From positions 2,047,501 through 2,111,500 of the forward strand of contig NC_012781.1 in the NCBI RefSeq assembly GCF_000020605.1: DNA of 64,000 bases, read 5' to 3'. Below the pieces are notes generated by a model that did no database searches, was not told the DNA's origin, and was given only the letters and a program-made list of their open reading frames with translations. The DNA comes from Agathobacter rectalis ATCC 33656. Lineage in GTDB: Bacteria; Bacillota; Clostridia; Lachnospirales; Lachnospiraceae. Positions 18,437 through 27,205 of the stretch are shown here, piece after piece; position 1 is the stretch's first letter; each line of letters starts with the position of its first letter. The translations under genes and the position numbers were made by a program.

Positions 18437-18654
18437 CAGAATTCCTCCAGTTGTCCGTCGCTGTTTAGCACAAGCATGGCCTTTTCCATGCCCTGTACCA
18501 TATCATTGGCACTCTTTACCTCATCAAGCCCCTTCTTGTAGAGCTCAAAGGCCTCATCCAGGGATACATCCGCATCCTCCATCCTCGCCACTATCTGCTC
18601 TAAGTGTGCAAAGCGTTCCTCGAGTGTCAGTGTTTTTTCATTTTCTTTGCTCAT
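18436..18654 (-). CDS. xseB: Exodeoxyribonuclease VII small subunit
   Basis: A 72-residue helical subunit that assembles on XseA to form exonuclease VII, degrading single-stranded DNA from both ends. It shows the family pattern LEERFAHLEQIVARMED near residues 11-27 and SLDEAFELYKKGLD near 31-44. It overlaps the end of xseA by 17 nt and the ispA start by 1 nt, so the three genes form a coupled unit. Confidence 0.94.
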   Translation of the reverse strand: MSKENEKTLTLEERFAHLEQIVARMEDADVSLDEAFELYKKGLDEVKSANDMVQGMEKAMLVLNSDGQLEEF

Positions 18655-19858
18655 CGTTAATAACCTCCGAAACTACGGCCCTTGCATGACCGTCTATCAG
18701 ATATATATTTATGTCATCGCCTGCATTGATATCGGATACACTGTGCAGTGCCCCCTTCTTTTCCACCTCGACATACGCATAGCCCTGTGCCAGCTTTTTG
18801 GCCGGTGAATATGCATCCAGTGTACCTGAAAGCAGTGCCAGACGCTGTCTGCAATCCGAAAGCCTCTGCTTCATAATCCTTTCAAGTGCATCCTCGATAT
18901 CTGCCAGACGCCTTTTATTCTCATTTAGTTTATTCTGTGGACTAAGGAAATTAAGTCTTGTTTTAATATGTGACAGCTTTTCCCTGAAAAAATCAATCCG
19001 TCCTGTCAGATTTCTGTCCATCCTGCGGCACAGATTGTCAAGGCGCTCTAACGTCTGTCTGTAGTCACTGACTGCAAGCTCTGCAGCCGCTGAAGGTGTG
19101 GGTGCTCTCCTGTCTGACACAAAATCCGCTATCGTCCAGTCGGTCTCATGACCTACTGCCGAGATGATTGGCGTGCGGCAGTCAAATATGGCTCTCGCCA
19201 CAATCTCCTCATTAAAGGCCCATAAATCCTCTATGGAGCCTCCGCCTCTGCCGACTATTATCACATCAAGATTCATCGCATCCAATGTCTGTATGCCCTT
19301 CACTATGCTATTAGCCGCACCCTCTCCCTGCACAAGTGCCGGATAAAGTATGACCTGTACATATGGATTTCTGCGCGATGATACATTCCTTATATCCTGC
19401 ACGGCCGCGCCTGTCGGTGCTGTAACCACACCAATACGTCCGGCATACTGCGGAATGGGCTGCTTGTACTCTGCCGCAAACATGCCCATCTCCTCAAGCT
19501 CATGCTTTAGCTGCTCGAATTTGAGATACAGATTGCCCTCTCCGTCAAGCTCTATCTTTTTGGCATAAAGCTGATATGCGCCGGTCTTCTCATACACCTC
19601 AACGGAACCTGTCACAATAACCTGGTCCCCCTCCTTCATGTGGAAAGAAAGTCCTGCCGCCCTGCTGCCCGCAAACATGATAGCGTTCATGGCTGCTCCC
19701 GCGTCCTTTATTGTGAAATAAATATGACCGCTCGTGTGATACTTGCAGTTGCTCACCTCTCCCTTTATGCTCACCTGTCTGAGCATAAAATCCTGAGCGA
19801 ACATATTTTTAATATAGCTATTTACTTGCGCTACCGAATATATATTTCTATTTGCCAT
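18638..19858 (-). CDS. xseA: Exodeoxyribonuclease VII large subunit
   Basis: A 406-residue catalytic subunit of exonuclease VII. An N-terminal OB fold (about 1-100) contains GEVSNCKYHTSGHIYFTIKD. The catalytic region has VTAPTGAAVQDIRNVSSRRNP near 140-160, VGRGGGSIEDLWAFNEE near 202-218 and SAVGHETDWTIADFVSD near 234-250. A long coiled coil follows to about 345. It is 32 nt downstream of nusB and upstream of xseB. Confidence 0.95.
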   Translation of the reverse strand: MANRNIYSVAQVNSYIKNMFAQDFMLRQVSIKGEVSNCKYHTSGHIYFTIKDAGAAMNAIMFAGSRAAGLSFHMKEGDQVIVTGSVEVYEKTGAYQLYAKKIELDGEGNLYLKFEQLKHELEEMGMFAAEYKQPIPQYAGRIGVVTAPTGAAVQDIRNVSSRRNPYVQVILYPALVQGEGAANSIVKGIQTLDAMNLDVIIVGRGGGSIEDLWAFNEEIVARAIFDCRTPIISAVGHETDWTIADFVSDRRAPTPSAAAELAVSDYRQTLERLDNLCRRMDRNLTGRIDFFREKLSHIKTRLNFLSPQNKLNENKRRLADIEDALERIMKQRLSDCRQRLALLSGTLDAYSPAKKLAQGYAYVEVEKKGALHSVSDINAGDDINIYLIDGHARAVVSEVINDEQRK

Positions 19859-19890
19859 GTTTAATGCTCTATATCGCTGTTCCTCTTAAG

Positions 19891-20286
19891 CTATGCAAAC
19901 TTTGCAAGCACTCCGTTTACAAATGCACCTGACTCATCTGCACCATACTTCTTTGCAAGCTCAACAGCCTCATTTATTGAAACCTTTGTAGGAATATCGT
20001 CCTCAAACTTTATCTCATAAACTGCCAATCTGATAATTGCCAGATCAACCTTTGCCATACGATTGGTCTTCCAGCCTGTAGACTTCTCATCGATGAGTGC
20101 ATCAAGCTCTGCCATATGCTCAATAATCGCACTGCATTTTTCATCAATATACTGTCTTTCCTCGTCTGTAGGATTTGTAAGCTCATCATTTAAAAGCTCC
20201 ATCTGCTCTGCAAGCTCAGACTTGTCATGAAACTCAACCCTGAAAAGCATCTTAAAAACGTTTTCTCTTATCTTGCTTCTTGTCAT
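19891..20286 (-). CDS. nusB: Transcription antitermination factor NusB
   Basis: A 131-residue all-helical protein that binds boxA RNA with NusE (S10) in rRNA antitermination. Typical segments are [15 protein letters not shown] near residues 6-20, [18 protein letters not shown] near 76-93 and [23 protein letters not shown] near 105-127. It is the first gene after a strong hairpin at 20316-20352, so it probably begins the nusB-recN transcription unit. Confidence 0.95.
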   Translation of the reverse strand: MTRSKIRENVFKMLFRVEFHDKSELAEQMELLNDELTNPTDEERQYIDEKCSAIIEHMAELDALIDEKSTGWKTNRMAKVDLAIIRLAVYEIKFEDDIPTKVSINEAVELAKKYGADESGAFVNGVLAKFA

Positions 20287-20315
20287 TTAAATTCCTCTCG
20301 TGAATAGTATTTTAT

Positions 20316-20352
20316 ATAAATTAAGGATGTCTGTACGACATCCTTAATTATA
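20316..20352 (-). terminator. Hairpin terminator between the Asp23 gene and nusB
   Basis: A 13-bp stem AATTAAGGATGTC pairs with GACATCCTTAATT across a short loop and is followed on the minus strand by an AT-rich tail (TTTATATAAAA). It probably terminates glgC-glgD-asp23 transcription. Confidence 0.7.
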
Positions 20353-20382
20353 CTACATTTGTGATCATTTAAAAAGAACTAT

Positions 20383-20757
20383 TTAATTCTCTCCCATATC
20401 AACACTTGCTATACGAACATTGATAGTAGCCACAGAAAGCCCTGTCATTGTCTCAATTGCAGACTTAACCTTCTCCTGTACCTTTGTAGAAACCTCAGGG
20501 ATGCTGTATCCATAAGCAATATTGAGTGCTACATCAACCACTACCTCATTGTCTGCTATCTCAATCTGAATTCCCTTTGAGAGATTCTTCATACCGAGCC
20601 TGCTGACAATCTCGTTTGTGATATTGCCTGCCATGGAGCTTACTCCCTCAACCTCAGTAGCAGCAAGACCTGCTATGATAGCTACAACCTCATCTGCTAC
20701 CTTGATCTCGCCAGACTCATCTGATTTGATATTTATTGTGTTTCTATTCTCTGCCAT
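20383..20757 (-). CDS. Asp23/Gls24 family envelope stress protein
   Basis: A 124-residue Asp23/Gls24 (DUF322) protein; family members attach to the membrane through partners and are linked to envelope stress. The domain runs through GEIKVADEVVAIIAGLAATEVEGV (about 15-38), GIQIEIADNEVVVDVALNIAYG and IPEVSTKVQEKVKSAIETMTG. Longer in-frame starts would overlap glgD; AAGGAGGAAC is placed 5-9 nt before ATGs at 20763 and 20757, and the latter gives the usual N terminus. Its position just upstream of nusB is typical for Clostridia. The molecular function is poorly known. Confidence 0.88.
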   Translation of the reverse strand: MAENRNTINIKSDESGEIKVADEVVAIIAGLAATEVEGVSSMAGNITNEIVSRLGMKNLSKGIQIEIADNEVVVDVALNIAYGYSIPEVSTKVQEKVKSAIETMTGLSVATINVRIASVDMGEN

Positions 20758-20779
20758 GTCCATGTTCCTCCTTAACCGG

Positions 20780-21928
20780 CTATACGGTCTGTCCCTTTGC
20801 CACGTAAACCTGGAATGAGTCATTTCCCGTAAGTGATCTATTTCTTGATACGCGAACATTCTTGTCTGTGATCACGTACTCCAGATTGGCGCCATCCTCA
20901 ATCACCGTATCCTGTAGCAGGATGCAGTTCTTGACCTTTGCATTCTTTCCTATCTTGACGCCTCTTGATAGGATGCTGTTCTCCACGGTACCCTCGATGA
21001 CACAGCCATCAGCAACCATGACATTCTTGGCTTTTGAGCCATTTATGTATCTTGTAGGATTATCATCCCTGATCTTTGTATAGATAGAATTGCCACTCTT
21101 AAACAATGCTTTCCTGTTATCCTCATCAAGGAGCTTCATATTCTCCTCGAAATAGCTCTTCATATCTGTAATCTGTGAAGCATAGCCTGTGTACTCATAT
21201 GCCTGGATATTGAGTGAATCAGTGTTTGTAGCCATCAGATCCCTTGTAAAATAAGAATAACCATGTACAAAAGCGTCATCCACTATTCTAATGAGCTTCT
21301 CCTTCTCCATGATATAGATATTCATGCCAAAGTTTACCTTGCCCATATCCCTGTCATTGATATATATCTTTTTGATACGTCCATCATCTATATCAAATGT
21401 ATAGTACATCTCATCATTGTTGCCGTTTGGTCTTAAGAATACCTTCGGTACCTCCTGCTTGCGGTACATTGCAGTGATATCAGCCCCTGTGTTCTTATGT
21501 GCCTCAATCAGCTCCCTGAAATCAAAATTGAATACATAGTTGGCATCAGCCATGATAACATACTTCTGAGTGCACTTTCTCAGATAGCCCTTAAGGCTTT
21601 CGATTGCCTCAACACGGCCCTCATACACCTTAATCTGCTTCTGTGCATAAGGCGGAACTATATTGATACCACCATTTTTTCTTGCAAGATCAAACTCCTG
21701 ACCTGAGCCCAGGTGATCCATCAGAGAGTGATAGTTCTTCTTAACTATGAGAGATATATTGTCGATTCCGCTATGTACCATGCTTGAAATCAGGAAATCA
21801 CAGAGTCTGTAACGACCTGCAAACGGAATGGAAGCCATAAGTCTCTCGGATACCATCTCAGGAATGAGGGCATCGTAGCTGTTTGCAAAAATAACGGCCA
21901 AAGCCTCTTCGTTGTTCATGTTTAGCAT
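20780..21928 (-). CDS. glgD: GlgD, glucose-1-phosphate adenylyltransferase regulatory-type subunit
   Basis: A 382-residue nucleotidyltransferase-fold protein that pairs with GlgC to form ADP-glucose for glycogen synthesis. It keeps the fold ([26 protein letters not shown], the C-terminal left-handed beta-helix [20 protein letters not shown]) but lacks the GGxGxRL catalytic N-terminal loop seen in GlgC, as expected for GlgD. The start overlaps the glgC stop region by 7 nt; an ATG three codons further in is an alternative. It is followed closely by the Asp23 gene. Confidence 0.93.
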   Translation of the reverse strand: MLNMNNEEALAVIFANSYDALIPEMVSERLMASIPFAGRYRLCDFLISSMVHSGIDNISLIVKKNYHSLMDHLGSGQEFDLARKNGGINIVPPYAQKQIKVYEGRVEAIESLKGYLRKCTQKYVIMADANYVFNFDFRELIEAHKNTGADITAMYRKQEVPKVFLRPNGNNDEMYYTFDIDDGRIKKIYINDRDMGKVNFGMNIYIMEKEKLIRIVDDAFVHGYSYFTRDLMATNTDSLNIQAYEYTGYASQITDMKSYFEENMKLLDEDNRKALFKSGNSIYTKIRDDNPTRYINGSKAKNVMVADGCVIEGTVENSILSRGVKIGKNAKVKNCILLQDTVIEDGANLEYVITDKNVRVSRNRSLTGNDSFQVYVAKGQTV

Positions 21929-23133
21929 TGTTCCTGGCCCTCCTCAACATCATTATATACCATCGCCTTTGGTCCTATAACCGCTCTGTCGCCAATTGTA
22001 ACTCCCGGTGCAATTGTAGCAACATCACCTGTCACGTCCTCCGCCGGCTTTTCTCCAATAACTGCATCACAGCCTACTGTAACACCCTCTGCAACTATAC
22101 AGTGTGTAACCTTAGCGCCTCTTTTTATCACAGTATCACCCATGACAACTGCATCCTCTACCACAGCGCCCTCTTCTACGACGACACCGCCAAAAAGAAT
22201 TGAATGCTTTACTGTGCCCTTCACTACACAGCCATCGGTAATCATAGAGTCTGTAACCTCTGCGCTGTTGCTGATGAAATGTCCTGTATGACCGCTGTTA
22301 CGGCTGTATATCTTCCAGTTCTCATCGAATAAGTTGATACCGCTGTGCTCAGGATCAAGCACCTCCATGTTTGCCTCCCAGAGTGCAGGTATTGTTCCTA
22401 CATCCTTCCAGTATCCATTAAAGTGGTATGCATACATCCTACGGCCATCCCTCAAAAGATTTGGAATGATATTGTTACCGAAATCATTCTCTGAATCCGG
22501 ATCATTTTCATCCTCGATAAGATACTTCTTAAGTATATCCCAATTGAAGATATAAATACCCATGGATGCAAGATTAGACTTAGGATTCTTTGGCTTCTCC
22601 TGAAACTCTGTGATCTTGTCGTCATCATCTGCTACCATGAGACCGAAACGTGATGCATCCTCCCATGGAACCTCCATAACCGCTACAGAAAACTCAGCAT
22701 TTTTCTCCTTATGGAACTTAAGGAAATCGCTGTAATCCTGCTTACAAATCTGATCTCCTGAAAGTATGATAACATACTCAGGATCATATCTCTCGATAAA
22801 TGCAATATTCTGATAAATCGCATTGGCTGTTCCCTTGTACCAGTCTGAGCCTGAAGCCTTCTGATACGGTGGCAGTACATGCACTCCTCCATATAATCTA
22901 TCAAGATCCCATGGCTGTCCATTTCCTATGTACTCATTCAGCACAAACGGCTGGTACTGTGTCAATATACCAACTGTATCTATACCTGAATTAACACAAT
23001 TAGAAAGCGGAAAATCAATAATTCTGTATTTGCCTCCAAACGGAACTGCCGGCTTTGCAAGTTTCTGCGTCAGTGCATAAAGTCTGGAGCCCTGACCACC
23101 GGCAAGAAGCATCGCAACTAGCTCTTTTGCCAT
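21922..23133 (-). CDS. glgC: Glucose-1-phosphate adenylyltransferase GlgC
   Basis: A 403-residue enzyme making ADP-glucose from ATP and glucose 1-phosphate, the committed step of glycogen synthesis. It has the pyrophosphorylase loop [20 protein letters not shown] near residues 9-28, [17 protein letters not shown] near 36-52, GTANAIYQN near 101 and [12 protein letters not shown] near 124. The C-terminal beta-helix has hexapeptide repeats ([19 protein letters not shown]). The next gene, glgD, overlaps it, so the two subunits are translated together. Confidence 0.96.
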   Translation of the reverse strand: MAKELVAMLLAGGQGSRLYALTQKLAKPAVPFGGKYRIIDFPLSNCVNSGIDTVGILTQYQPFVLNEYIGNGQPWDLDRLYGGVHVLPPYQKASGSDWYKGTANAIYQNIAFIERYDPEYVIILSGDQICKQDYSDFLKFHKEKNAEFSVAVMEVPWEDASRFGLMVADDDDKITEFQEKPKNPKSNLASMGIYIFNWDILKKYLIEDENDPDSENDFGNNIIPNLLRDGRRMYAYHFNGYWKDVGTIPALWEANMEVLDPEHSGINLFDENWKIYSRNSGHTGHFISNSAEVTDSMITDGCVVKGTVKHSILFGGVVVEEGAVVEDAVVMGDTVIKRGAKVTHCIVAEGVTVGCDAVIGEKPAEDVTGDVATIAPGVTIGDRAVIGPKAMVYNDVEEGQEQC

Positions 23134-23215
23134 ATTAAAATCCCCTTATTTAATTTTATTAAATTTTTGTTAGCTTTTGCAATTATTTTGGTTTTTTATA
23201 ATGGTTTATAGTTAT

Positions 23216-23243
23216 ATTTTACCACACTTTGGCATTTATGCAA
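23216..23243 (-). promoter_or_regulatory. Candidate SigA promoter for glgC-glgD
   Basis: On the minus strand TTGCAT (23243-23238), a 16-bp spacer and TAAAAT (23221-23216), about 83 nt before the glgC ATG, within a very AT-rich intergenic region. Confidence 0.45.
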
Positions 23244-23279
23244 TTCAAAATTAACTAAAAAATACTATAATTTTTGTCA

Positions 23280-24212
23280 TTATTTTCCAATTATCTCGCG
23301 GTTGTTTATGAACTCGTACGGCACTTCCTGGTACACATAATAATTAAGCCAGTTGGAATAAAGTATATTGCCGTGCGACCGCCACTGTAAAAGCGGCTTT
23401 TGTGTATCATCATTATCCGGATAGTAATTCACCGGCATATCTATATCAAGCCCCTTTTTCTTATCCCTCTCGTACTCATTGTGAAGAGTATATCTGTCAT
23501 ACTCAGGATGTCCCATCACAAAAATCTTTTTACCGTCCTGATCCATCAGAAGGAATACTCCGGCATCATCCGACTCCGCAAGTATGGTAAGCTCAGGATG
23601 CTTTAATATATCCTCCTTTAAGACCTCGGTATGCCTTGAGTGTGGTGCGTAAAACACGTCATCGAAGCCTCTGACAAGTGGGATTTTTCTGTTCTTTACA
23701 CGGTGCGCATACACACCAAATTTCTTCTTTGGAAGCACACGCTTTGGTATGCCGTAGTGATAATATAATCCTGCCTGTGCACCCCAGCACAGATGAAGTG
23801 TGGAGAAAGCATGTGTCTTGCTCCACTCCATTATACTGCATATCTCATCCCAGTAGTCTACCTCCTCGTATTCCATAAGTTCAACCGGTGCCCCTGTGAT
23901 TATCATGCCATCAAAGTATCTGTCCTTTATATCATCAAAGGTCTCGTAAAATTTGTTCAGATGACTGAGTGATGTGTGAGTGGCCTCGTGAGTAGATGTG
24001 GTCACAAACGTTACATTGACCTGTATAGGGGTATTTGACAGCGAGCGCAGTATCTGAAGCTCTGTGTCCTCCTTTAATGGCATGAGATTTACAATCGCAA
24101 TCTCCAGCTGTCTGATGTTCTGATGTGATGCCCTGTTTTCGTCCATCACAAATATATTTTCTCTCTCAAGTATTTCCTTTACAGGTAAATCATTTTGTGT
24201 CTTTATAGGCAT
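23280..24212 (-). CDS. metA: Homoserine O-acetyltransferase, MetA family
   Basis: A 310-residue acyltransferase that activates homoserine for methionine synthesis. The family nucleophile is Cys 142 in LHLCWGAQAG, and a MGHPEYD segment near 234 carries the catalytic His. Residue 111, known from the family to set acyl-CoA choice, is Glu (TGAPVE) rather than the Gly of E. coli; Glu predicts acetyl-CoA, so the product is likely O-acetylhomoserine despite the common succinyltransferase name. It lies 15 nt downstream of ligA and is probably co-transcribed. No SAM riboswitch is seen upstream. Confidence 0.93.
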   Translation of the reverse strand: MPIKTQNDLPVKEILERENIFVMDENRASHQNIRQLEIAIVNLMPLKEDTELQILRSLSNTPIQVNVTFVTTSTHEATHTSLSHLNKFYETFDDIKDRYFDGMIITGAPVELMEYEEVDYWDEICSIMEWSKTHAFSTLHLCWGAQAGLYYHYGIPKRVLPKKKFGVYAHRVKNRKIPLVRGFDDVFYAPHSRHTEVLKEDILKHPELTILAESDDAGVFLLMDQDGKKIFVMGHPEYDRYTLHNEYERDKKKGLDIDMPVNYYPDNDDTQKPLLQWRSHGNILYSNWLNYYVYQEVPYEFINNREIIGK

Positions 24213-24227
24213 TTTATAACCTCTTTT

Positions 24228-26198
24228 CTAACGCCCAAACATCTCTATAAATGTATCCTCCGAGATGATAGGTATTCCTAATTCTTTTGCTTTTTTATTT
24301 TTTGATGAAGTAGATTCAGTGTCGTTGTTTACCAGATAGTCTGTCTTTTTTGACACGCTTCCTGTCACCTTGCCGCCCTGTGACTCCACATAGGCCTTAA
24401 ACTCGCTTCTGTTGGCAAAATCATGTACATCGCCTGTGATAACAAAGGTCTTGCCGTTTAAGCTTCCCTCAGACATATCCTTTATATCGACCTTTTCTAT
24501 GTCAAGCTCCTTAATCAGTGCTTCAAACATCGTACTGTTTTGGGGATTTGCATACCATTCAAGTATGGAGCCTGACTTTTCCTGGCCTATACCGTCTATA
24601 TCCACAAAATCTGTGGCATTTCTCATTCTGTCCGCGAAGCCATCAAAGCCTATTGCGTTGACAATCTTCTTGCCTGCATCGGTACCTATAAGAGGTATAC
24701 AGAGTGCAAATATCAGATTGACCGGGTGAACATGTCTGCTTTTTTCGATGGCAGTCTGCATATTCATGCATGATTTTTCTCCAAAGCCTTCCATGCTGCT
24801 TATCTTATCAAAATGCTCGGGCAGATGGTATATGTCAGGGAACTGTTTTATGAATCCCTCATTTATAAATTTTAGCATTGTCTGTACCGAAAGTCCATCT
24901 ATATCCATTCCGCTTTTGCTGACAAATCTTGAAAACTTTTTAACATTCTTGGCTGTACAGTCAGGATTTGTACAATGCAGCGTCTTCACACCGCTGTTTT
25001 TACTCACAAATATGCGTGTCGGATGATGACACACCGGACATTCCTTCGGTATCTCAACTTCTCCCACCGCATCCTTTACAGCTATGCATTTCGGAATAAT
25101 CTTGTTGGCTTTTATCACGGAAAGTGTACACTCTTTTCCCACTCCAAGCCTTTCTATTTCAGTCAGATTGCAAAGCGAAGCTCTCGAAACCGTCGTACCC
25201 TCTATCTGCACCGGCTCAAAAACAGCCACCGGCGATATTGTCGAAACCGCACACGACCATTCAATATAGCGAAGTCTCGTATCTACTGCCTCATCCTGCC
25301 ACTTGAAAGCAAAGCCGGCTCTCGTAGCATGATGCCCTGTGACGCTTCCGCCTGCAGCGTAGGCAGTGTCATCATAGCATATGACAAGTCCGTCCACAGG
25401 CACATCCATCCTGCCACTCTCGACATCCCTTGTCCAGCGTTTTACAGCCTCATCAAGGCCTGCCGCATCTGTTGCCTCCCTTTTGACAACATTGAATTTC
25501 ATATCACTAAGATAGCTCATTCTATCTCCCCATGATATGATATCATCATCTATATGCACGAGTGTAAACGCATAAAACACTACATGTCTGCGCTTCACTT
25601 CTTCCACATCATCGAGATTTAATGTACCGGATGCAAGGTTCCTTGGATTGGCATATTTCTCATCATCGTCCTCGATTGTATCATTTAACAGCTTAAAATC
25701 CGTGTAGGAAATTGTCGCTTCCCCTCTTACAACCATATGTCCCTTGTATGGTATCTCCTTTGGGAAGCCGCTTATGGCATCCTGCAAAAAGGTGATGTTA
25801 CTTCCTACAGTTCCATTTCCTCTCGTCAGTATTTTCACAAGCCTGCCACCGTCATATGTGAGCACGAGTGTCAGTCCGTCAAGCTTCCATGAAAGCCAGA
25901 TTGGCATATCACCTGCCCATTTCTTAAGCTCCTCAATGCTCTTTGTCTTGGCAAGTGAAAGTGCCGGATACTCATGCGGCTCACGATTTCCAGCCTCTGC
26001 CTCATAGCCTGCATTCTGTGTCGGACTGTCATGGCGGATATATCCTGTCTCTTTTTCAAGCTGTGTAAGCTCATCAAACATTGCATCCCACTCGTAGTTT
26101 GGCATTATTTCATCTGCGCCGTTGTAGTAAGCTTTTGACGCGCGGTTAAGACTTTCAACAAGCTCATCTATCTTATCTTTTATTTTGTTATTCTCCAT
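24228..26198 (-). CDS. ligA: NAD-dependent DNA ligase LigA, divergent
   Basis: A 656-residue NAD+ ligase with the full domain order: Ia (YYNGADEIMPNYEWD, about 24-38), adenylation domain with KLDG (catalytic Lys 105), OB fold, four-Cys zinc finger (CPVC and CTNPDC), helix-hairpin-helix repeats (GIGQEKSGS) and a C-terminal BRCT (GKTFVITGDVHDFANR). Motifs deviate from textbook LigA: RGNG at 126-129 instead of RGDG, NPRNLASGTL, and DGLVIC at 269-274 where LigA normally has DGVVIK with an essential Lys. It may be a lineage-specific LigA or a second, specialised ligase. The rluB-like gene is 23 nt upstream and metA 15 nt downstream. Confidence 0.9.
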   Translation of the reverse strand: MENNKIKDKIDELVESLNRASKAYYNGADEIMPNYEWDAMFDELTQLEKETGYIRHDSPTQNAGYEAEAGNREPHEYPALSLAKTKSIEELKKWAGDMPIWLSWKLDGLTLVLTYDGGRLVKILTRGNGTVGSNITFLQDAISGFPKEIPYKGHMVVRGEATISYTDFKLLNDTIEDDDEKYANPRNLASGTLNLDDVEEVKRRHVVFYAFTLVHIDDDIISWGDRMSYLSDMKFNVVKREATDAAGLDEAVKRWTRDVESGRMDVPVDGLVICYDDTAYAAGGSVTGHHATRAGFAFKWQDEAVDTRLRYIEWSCAVSTISPVAVFEPVQIEGTTVSRASLCNLTEIERLGVGKECTLSVIKANKIIPKCIAVKDAVGEVEIPKECPVCHHPTRIFVSKNSGVKTLHCTNPDCTAKNVKKFSRFVSKSGMDIDGLSVQTMLKFINEGFIKQFPDIYHLPEHFDKISSMEGFGEKSCMNMQTAIEKSRHVHPVNLIFALCIPLIGTDAGKKIVNAIGFDGFADRMRNATDFVDIDGIGQEKSGSILEWYANPQNSTMFEALIKELDIEKVDIKDMSEGSLNGKTFVITGDVHDFANRSEFKAYVESQGGKVTGSVSKKTDYLVNNDTESTSSKNKKAKELGIPIISEDTFIEMFGR

Positions 26199-26221
26199 GC
26201 TGTAATAATCCCCTGTCTGCT

Positions 26222-27040
26222 TTACTTTGCTCTTCTATCCTGATATTTCTTATCCGTATGTTTCTTATCCGTATATTTCTTATCAGAATGATCCTTATTC
26301 GTATCAGGTATAACCGGCTGATTCGAGGAATCCGCAATCAGTCTTTTGAGCCCCTTGTATTCAAGTGGTGTCACCGCCCTGTACTTTCCTCTTGGCAGGT
26401 CACCAAGCTCAATATTCATGATTCTCACTCTCTCAAGCTTAACCACACGGTAGCCAAAGTATTCACACATCCGTCTTATCTGTCTGTTGTAGCCCTGTGT
26501 CAGAATAATCTTAAACTGCTTTGAGGACAGCTTTTTCACATGGCACTTTCTGGTTGTCACACCAAGCTCTACAAGCGGTACACCTCCTGCGAGCCCTCTT
26601 ATGAAGCTGTCAGATATTGTTTTGTTTACTGTGACAATATACTCTTTTTCGTGTCTGTTGCCGGAGCGCATCATCTTATTTACTATCTCGCCATTGTTGG
26701 TCAGAAGTAAAAGTCCCTCTGAATCCTTATCCAGCCTGCCAATTGGATAAATGCGCTTTGGGTAATTAAGATAATCTATCACGTTGTTTTTTTCCCTTTT
26801 TTCTGCTGTGCAGACTATGCCGGCCGGCTTATTGAGGGCAATCAGTATCATCTCTTCTTCCTTTGATACTACCTGTCCATTATATGTGACAGTCTGTCCC
26901 TTTAGAACTCTGTCACCTGTCTTTGCTGTCACGCCGTCTATTCCTACTTTGCCGGCTTCTATCTGCCTGTCTGCCTCACGCCTTGAGCACACGCCCGCTT
27001 CACTGAGGAATTTATTTATTCTTACACCATTTTCTTCCAT
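26222..27040 (-). CDS. rluB: RsuA/RluB family rRNA pseudouridine synthase
   Basis: A 272-residue pseudouridine synthase. An S4 domain (VRINKFLSEAGVCSRREADRQI) occupies residues 5-60. The catalytic domain has the motif GRLDKDSEGLLLLTNNG near 98-114, with the catalytic Asp in RLD, and GYNRQIRRMCEYFGY near 187. A Lys/Asp-rich tail after residue 245 consists of short repeats (KKYTDKKHTDKKYQD), also visible as a tandem DNA repeat. Whether it modifies the RluB or RsuA target is not decided by the sequence. Confidence 0.88.
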   Translation of the reverse strand: MEENGVRINKFLSEAGVCSRREADRQIEAGKVGIDGVTAKTGDRVLKGQTVTYNGQVVSKEEEMILIALNKPAGIVCTAEKREKNNVIDYLNYPKRIYPIGRLDKDSEGLLLLTNNGEIVNKMMRSGNRHEKEYIVTVNKTISDSFIRGLAGGVPLVELGVTTRKCHVKKLSSKQFKIILTQGYNRQIRRMCEYFGYRVVKLERVRIMNIELGDLPRGKYRAVTPLEYKGLKRLIADSSNQPVIPDTNKDHSDKKYTDKKHTDKKYQDRRAK

Positions 27041-27129
27041 ACCATATCCTCTTTTTAGATTGCTTTATCCGATATACATAAACCAAACAGCAGCCTTTTC
27101 TACTCTTTACAGCAGCCATTTGCCATGTA

Positions 27130-27165
27130 GATTAAAACACGGAGACCTTTAAGCCTCCGTGTTGC
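27130..27165 (-). terminator. Rho-independent terminator after the SH3 protein gene
   Basis: Stem AACACGGAG/CTCCGTGTT (27136-27163) followed on the minus strand by TTTTAAT. It lies 41 nt past the SH3 gene stop. Confidence 0.8.
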
Positions 27166-27205
27166 TTCCTATGATTGTATGCACATCTGTTACTTTGTAT
27201 TGCTT

